Positions 32,263 through 34,149 of a stretch of 34,149 nt of DNA are shown piece after piece. The position numbers and the translations under genes were made by a program. The stretch comes from Bacteroidales bacterium (lineage in GTDB: Bacteria; Bacteroidota; Bacteroidia; Bacteroidales; UBA12170). The notes under the pieces were generated by a model that was not told where the DNA came from, did no database searches, and worked only from the letters and a program-made list of their open reading frames with translations. The stretch covers positions 1 through 34,149 of the forward strand of contig JADGDY010000036.1 of NCBI GenBank assembly GCA_016744655.1, read 5' to 3'. Numbering within the stretch: position 1 is the stretch's first letter; each line of letters starts with the position of its first letter.

Positions 32263-33339
32263 ATGATGAACTCAAGTTTATATTTAGAATTAAATCCATT
32301 TAGCATTATGGATTTGTTTTCTTTTATTACTGCATTAGTTTTGGCGCTTTTATTTGTTTCTCGTAAATCGGAGAACCAAAAGGCTAATGTGTACCTTTCA
32401 CTGGCATTAGCTAGTTTAGCTTTTGAGGTATTTGATGTTTTATCACAATCTATTTATCCCTTTGAACTAAGGTTTGTACAAACTTCTCTCTTAACTATTC
32501 CTTTCTTGTTCTTCTATATTTACCAAAGTACTAATCAAACCATAAAGAGGACCCATTATTTATTGTTTTTACCTGGGTTATTACTCAATACCCTCCTCTT
32601 ATTTTTTAATGATGAAGTTGAATGTATTTTAATAGAATATGGATTTAATATCACCCTTTTAGTTTTTATTTGGAAGAAATTGGAAAACCATAGAGCGAAA
32701 TTACAGCAATATTATTCCGATATGGAACACAAAACCCTAAAGTGGATGAAGCTAATTGTTTATGTGTTTTTGGGTTTTCATGCTTTATGGATTACAGAAG
32801 ATATTATAGGGACTCAGAACGATATTCTTCCGGATTATTTTGCCGTATTATCTAGCTTACTTACCTTCTTTATGATATTCTGGATGGGGCATTTTGGGTT
32901 TTCTCAGCAAGAGAGTTTTAAGATAAGGCTATTTCAGGAAATAAACCCTGTAGATAAAAAACCAATTGTAGAAACAAAAATAGAAAGCAAAGATGAGGAG
33001 GCTTTTCAGCAAATTTGTTCTGAAATTATAGAAAAACGAATCTTTACTAATCCAAAACTTAATTTAAGAATGTTGGCAGAGGAATTGGAGTTAAACGAGA
33101 AAGAGCTGTCTAGAATCATCAATCAACAGACTGAATTAAATTTTTACCGTTTTATCAATCAATTTAGAGTAGATGAGTTTAAAAAGCTGCTTCATTCTCC
33201 AGAATCTCAAAAATTATCAATTATTGGCATGTCAGAGGAGGCCGGGTTCAATTCAAAATCAACATTCTATACCGCATTCAAAAGCATTGAGGGTATTACT
33301 CCTAAGCAGTACGAACTTCAAGTAAATCAGTCCAACTAG
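32263..33339 (+). CDS. Membrane-anchored AraC-family transcription regulator
   Basis: A 358-residue protein. Residues 10-220 contain about seven hydrophobic helices (e.g. FSFITALVLALLFVS, TSLLTIPFLFFYIYQ, YLLFLPGLLLNTLLLFF, IVYVFLGFHALWI, FFMIFWMGHFGFS), a sensor-like membrane part. A linker with many charged residues leads to an AraC-type double helix-turn-helix (about 255-352): LRMLAEELELNEKELSRIIN, LNFYRFINQFRVDEFKKLL, and the signature SEEAGFNSKSTFYTAFKSIE followed by GITPKQYE. It probably senses a membrane or extracellular signal and binds DNA directly. The 33-bp repeats directly upstream are candidate binding sites. Two Met codons stand at the start. Confidence 0.92.
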   Translation: MMNSSLYLELNPFSIMDLFSFITALVLALLFVSRKSENQKANVYLSLALASLAFEVFDVLSQSIYPFELRFVQTSLLTIPFLFFYIYQSTNQTIKRTHYLLFLPGLLLNTLLLFFNDEVECILIEYGFNITLLVFIWKKLENHRAKLQQYYSDMEHKTLKWMKLIVYVFLGFHALWITEDIIGTQNDILPDYFAVLSSLLTFFMIFWMGHFGFSQQESFKIRLFQEINPVDKKPIVETKIESKDEEAFQQICSEIIEKRIFTNPKLNLRMLAEELELNEKELSRIINQQTELNFYRFINQFRVDEFKKLLHSPESQKLSIIGMSEEAGFNSKSTFYTAFKSIEGITPKQYELQVNQSN

Positions 33340-33430
33340 AAGCATCCGGACAAGCGAAATCATAATTTTCGAATGAATTAAAGTTTATTTGCAAATGATA
33401 ATTACACAAATCATTCATTAAACTTATTTT

Positions 33431-34149
33431 ATGATTCAAACAAAAAGTATGTTCTATTACGGGATTATTTTAGCATTTTCAATTTTATGTAGTTCTTGTC
33501 AGAAAGATATTCAACTTCCAGCAGAGACCATCACTCCAGAGGTCAACAGTGATTTAGGAATTTCAAGTGTTCCAGCATCCTTAGGAAGTGAGTATGTGAA
33601 GCATTTCAACAGGTATACTCAAGTAAAAACATCAAGCGGAAAGAGTATTCACATACTTGCTCAAGATAAGATTACCGATGAGCAAATAATTAGATGCAGA
33701 GGAATCTTGGAGCATTATTTAATGGATTATCCGGGTTCCGAATTTGGTTCCAATAAAGAAGCAATTGCCAATAAGATGGCAGATAATGGAGCAAAACTAT
33801 TATTGCTAAATGGTCAGGATGATGGAGGCAATCCCGTAGAATTGGATGGTCAACCATTATATCAAAACGAAATACAAGTGGAGGGCCACCAATGGTATGT
33901 GGAGCAAAACTATGAACATAGAGATGCAGCCTTTGAAGAAATTCTTCACCTGGTTCATGATTATGGTATTGGTGTTGATGGTGAAAATTCTAGCCCTGGT
34001 GCTGCGCCCGAGTTCCAGCAAGCCATACGAGCGGCTCAGGTAAATGCCCAAAACTATCAGTTATGGGGAATTGGACAGGAAGCTTGGATTAATGAATTGA
34101 GTCAAGAAAACAGCCTGTCTCAAGAATATTTAGCTTCAGTTATCGATTC
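33431..34149 (+). CDS. Lipoprotein of unknown function, 3' end cut by window
   Basis: Open frame of at least 239 codons running off the window. The signal sequence (YYGIILAFSILCSSC) ends in a lipobox with C23 as the likely lipidated residue. The mature part is hydrophilic and Gln/Asp/Glu-rich, with a segment FEEILHLVHDYGIGVDGEN (about residues 165-183) holding two closely spaced histidines, reminiscent of but not equal to a zincin HExxH helix. I do not recognise the family. It begins 91 bp after the AraC regulator on the same strand and could be its downstream partner. Confidence 0.8.
   Translation, partial: MIQTKSMFYYGIILAFSILCSSCQKDIQLPAETITPEVNSDLGISSVPASLGSEYVKHFNRYTQVKTSSGKSIHILAQDKITDEQIIRCRGILEHYLMDYPGSEFGSNKEAIANKMADNGAKLLLLNGQDDGGNPVELDGQPLYQNEIQVEGHQWYVEQNYEHRDAAFEEILHLVHDYGIGVDGENSSPGAAPEFQQAIRAAQVNAQNYQLWGIGQEAWINELSQENSLSQEYLASVID

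Overview
The window is AT-rich chromosomal DNA from a member of the Bacteroidota, not assignable to a genus from sequence alone. Three lines of evidence support this: three secreted proteins end in type IX secretion (T9SS, Por-type) sorting domains, two promoter candidates fit the Bacteroidota form (TTTG, about 20 nt, TAnnTTTG), and several regulators have a membrane part joined to an AraC-type DNA-binding domain. There are no rRNA, tRNA, CRISPR or recognisable insertion-sequence genes.

Layout. 1-7.6 kb, minus strand: the 5' part of an ornithine cyclodeaminase/mu-crystallin family gene (cut by the window edge), an M24 aminopeptidase P, an S9 dipeptidyl-peptidase-like serine peptidase, and a large T9SS-exported protein with a CGPC thioredoxin-like site. 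Two gaps here carry a GC-richer interspersed repeat built on CGCAAAG. 7.7-16.1 kb, minus strand: a periplasmic-TPR/transmembrane/AraC hybrid regulator; a LytS-like histidine kinase, LytTR response regulator and GNAT acetyltransferase in one tight run; a CotH-kinase/lamin-tail/T9SS protein; and a DUF1566 (Lcl_C) lipoprotein. 16.2-22.5 kb, plus strand: an M28 aminopeptidase with a T9SS tail; an accessory-looking stretch (17.4-20.2 kb) with gene debris and a 612-residue GHKL ATPase fused to a PD-(D/E)XK-like nuclease domain; an outer-membrane beta-barrel protein; and a GT39-type glycosyltransferase. 22.7-25.6 kb, minus strand: an EamA transporter and a compact set of three lipoproteins, one a small c-type cytochrome.

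25.7-30.8 kb, plus strand, is the clearest functional unit. A promoter-like box is followed directly by a TPP riboswitch and an intrinsic terminator, then a SAM-dependent methyltransferase and thiM-thiE-thiL-thiD-tenA. These genes salvage the thiazole and pyrimidine halves of thiamine, join them and phosphorylate the product to TPP. No de novo gene (thiC, thiG, thiH, thiS) is present in the window. The methyltransferase as first gene behind the riboswitch is unexplained.

30.8-34.1 kb: a minus-strand AAA_14/DUF4143 ATPase, a 3 x 33-bp tandem repeat in the divergent gap, a plus-strand membrane-anchored AraC regulator, and the 5' part of a lipoprotein cut by the window end.

The best candidate for a little-described system is the single-gene ATPase-nuclease fusion at 18.3-20.1 kb, which I read as a possible anti-phage or DNA-restriction effector. 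Second are the orphan methyltransferase under TPP control and the 33-bp operator-like repeats.
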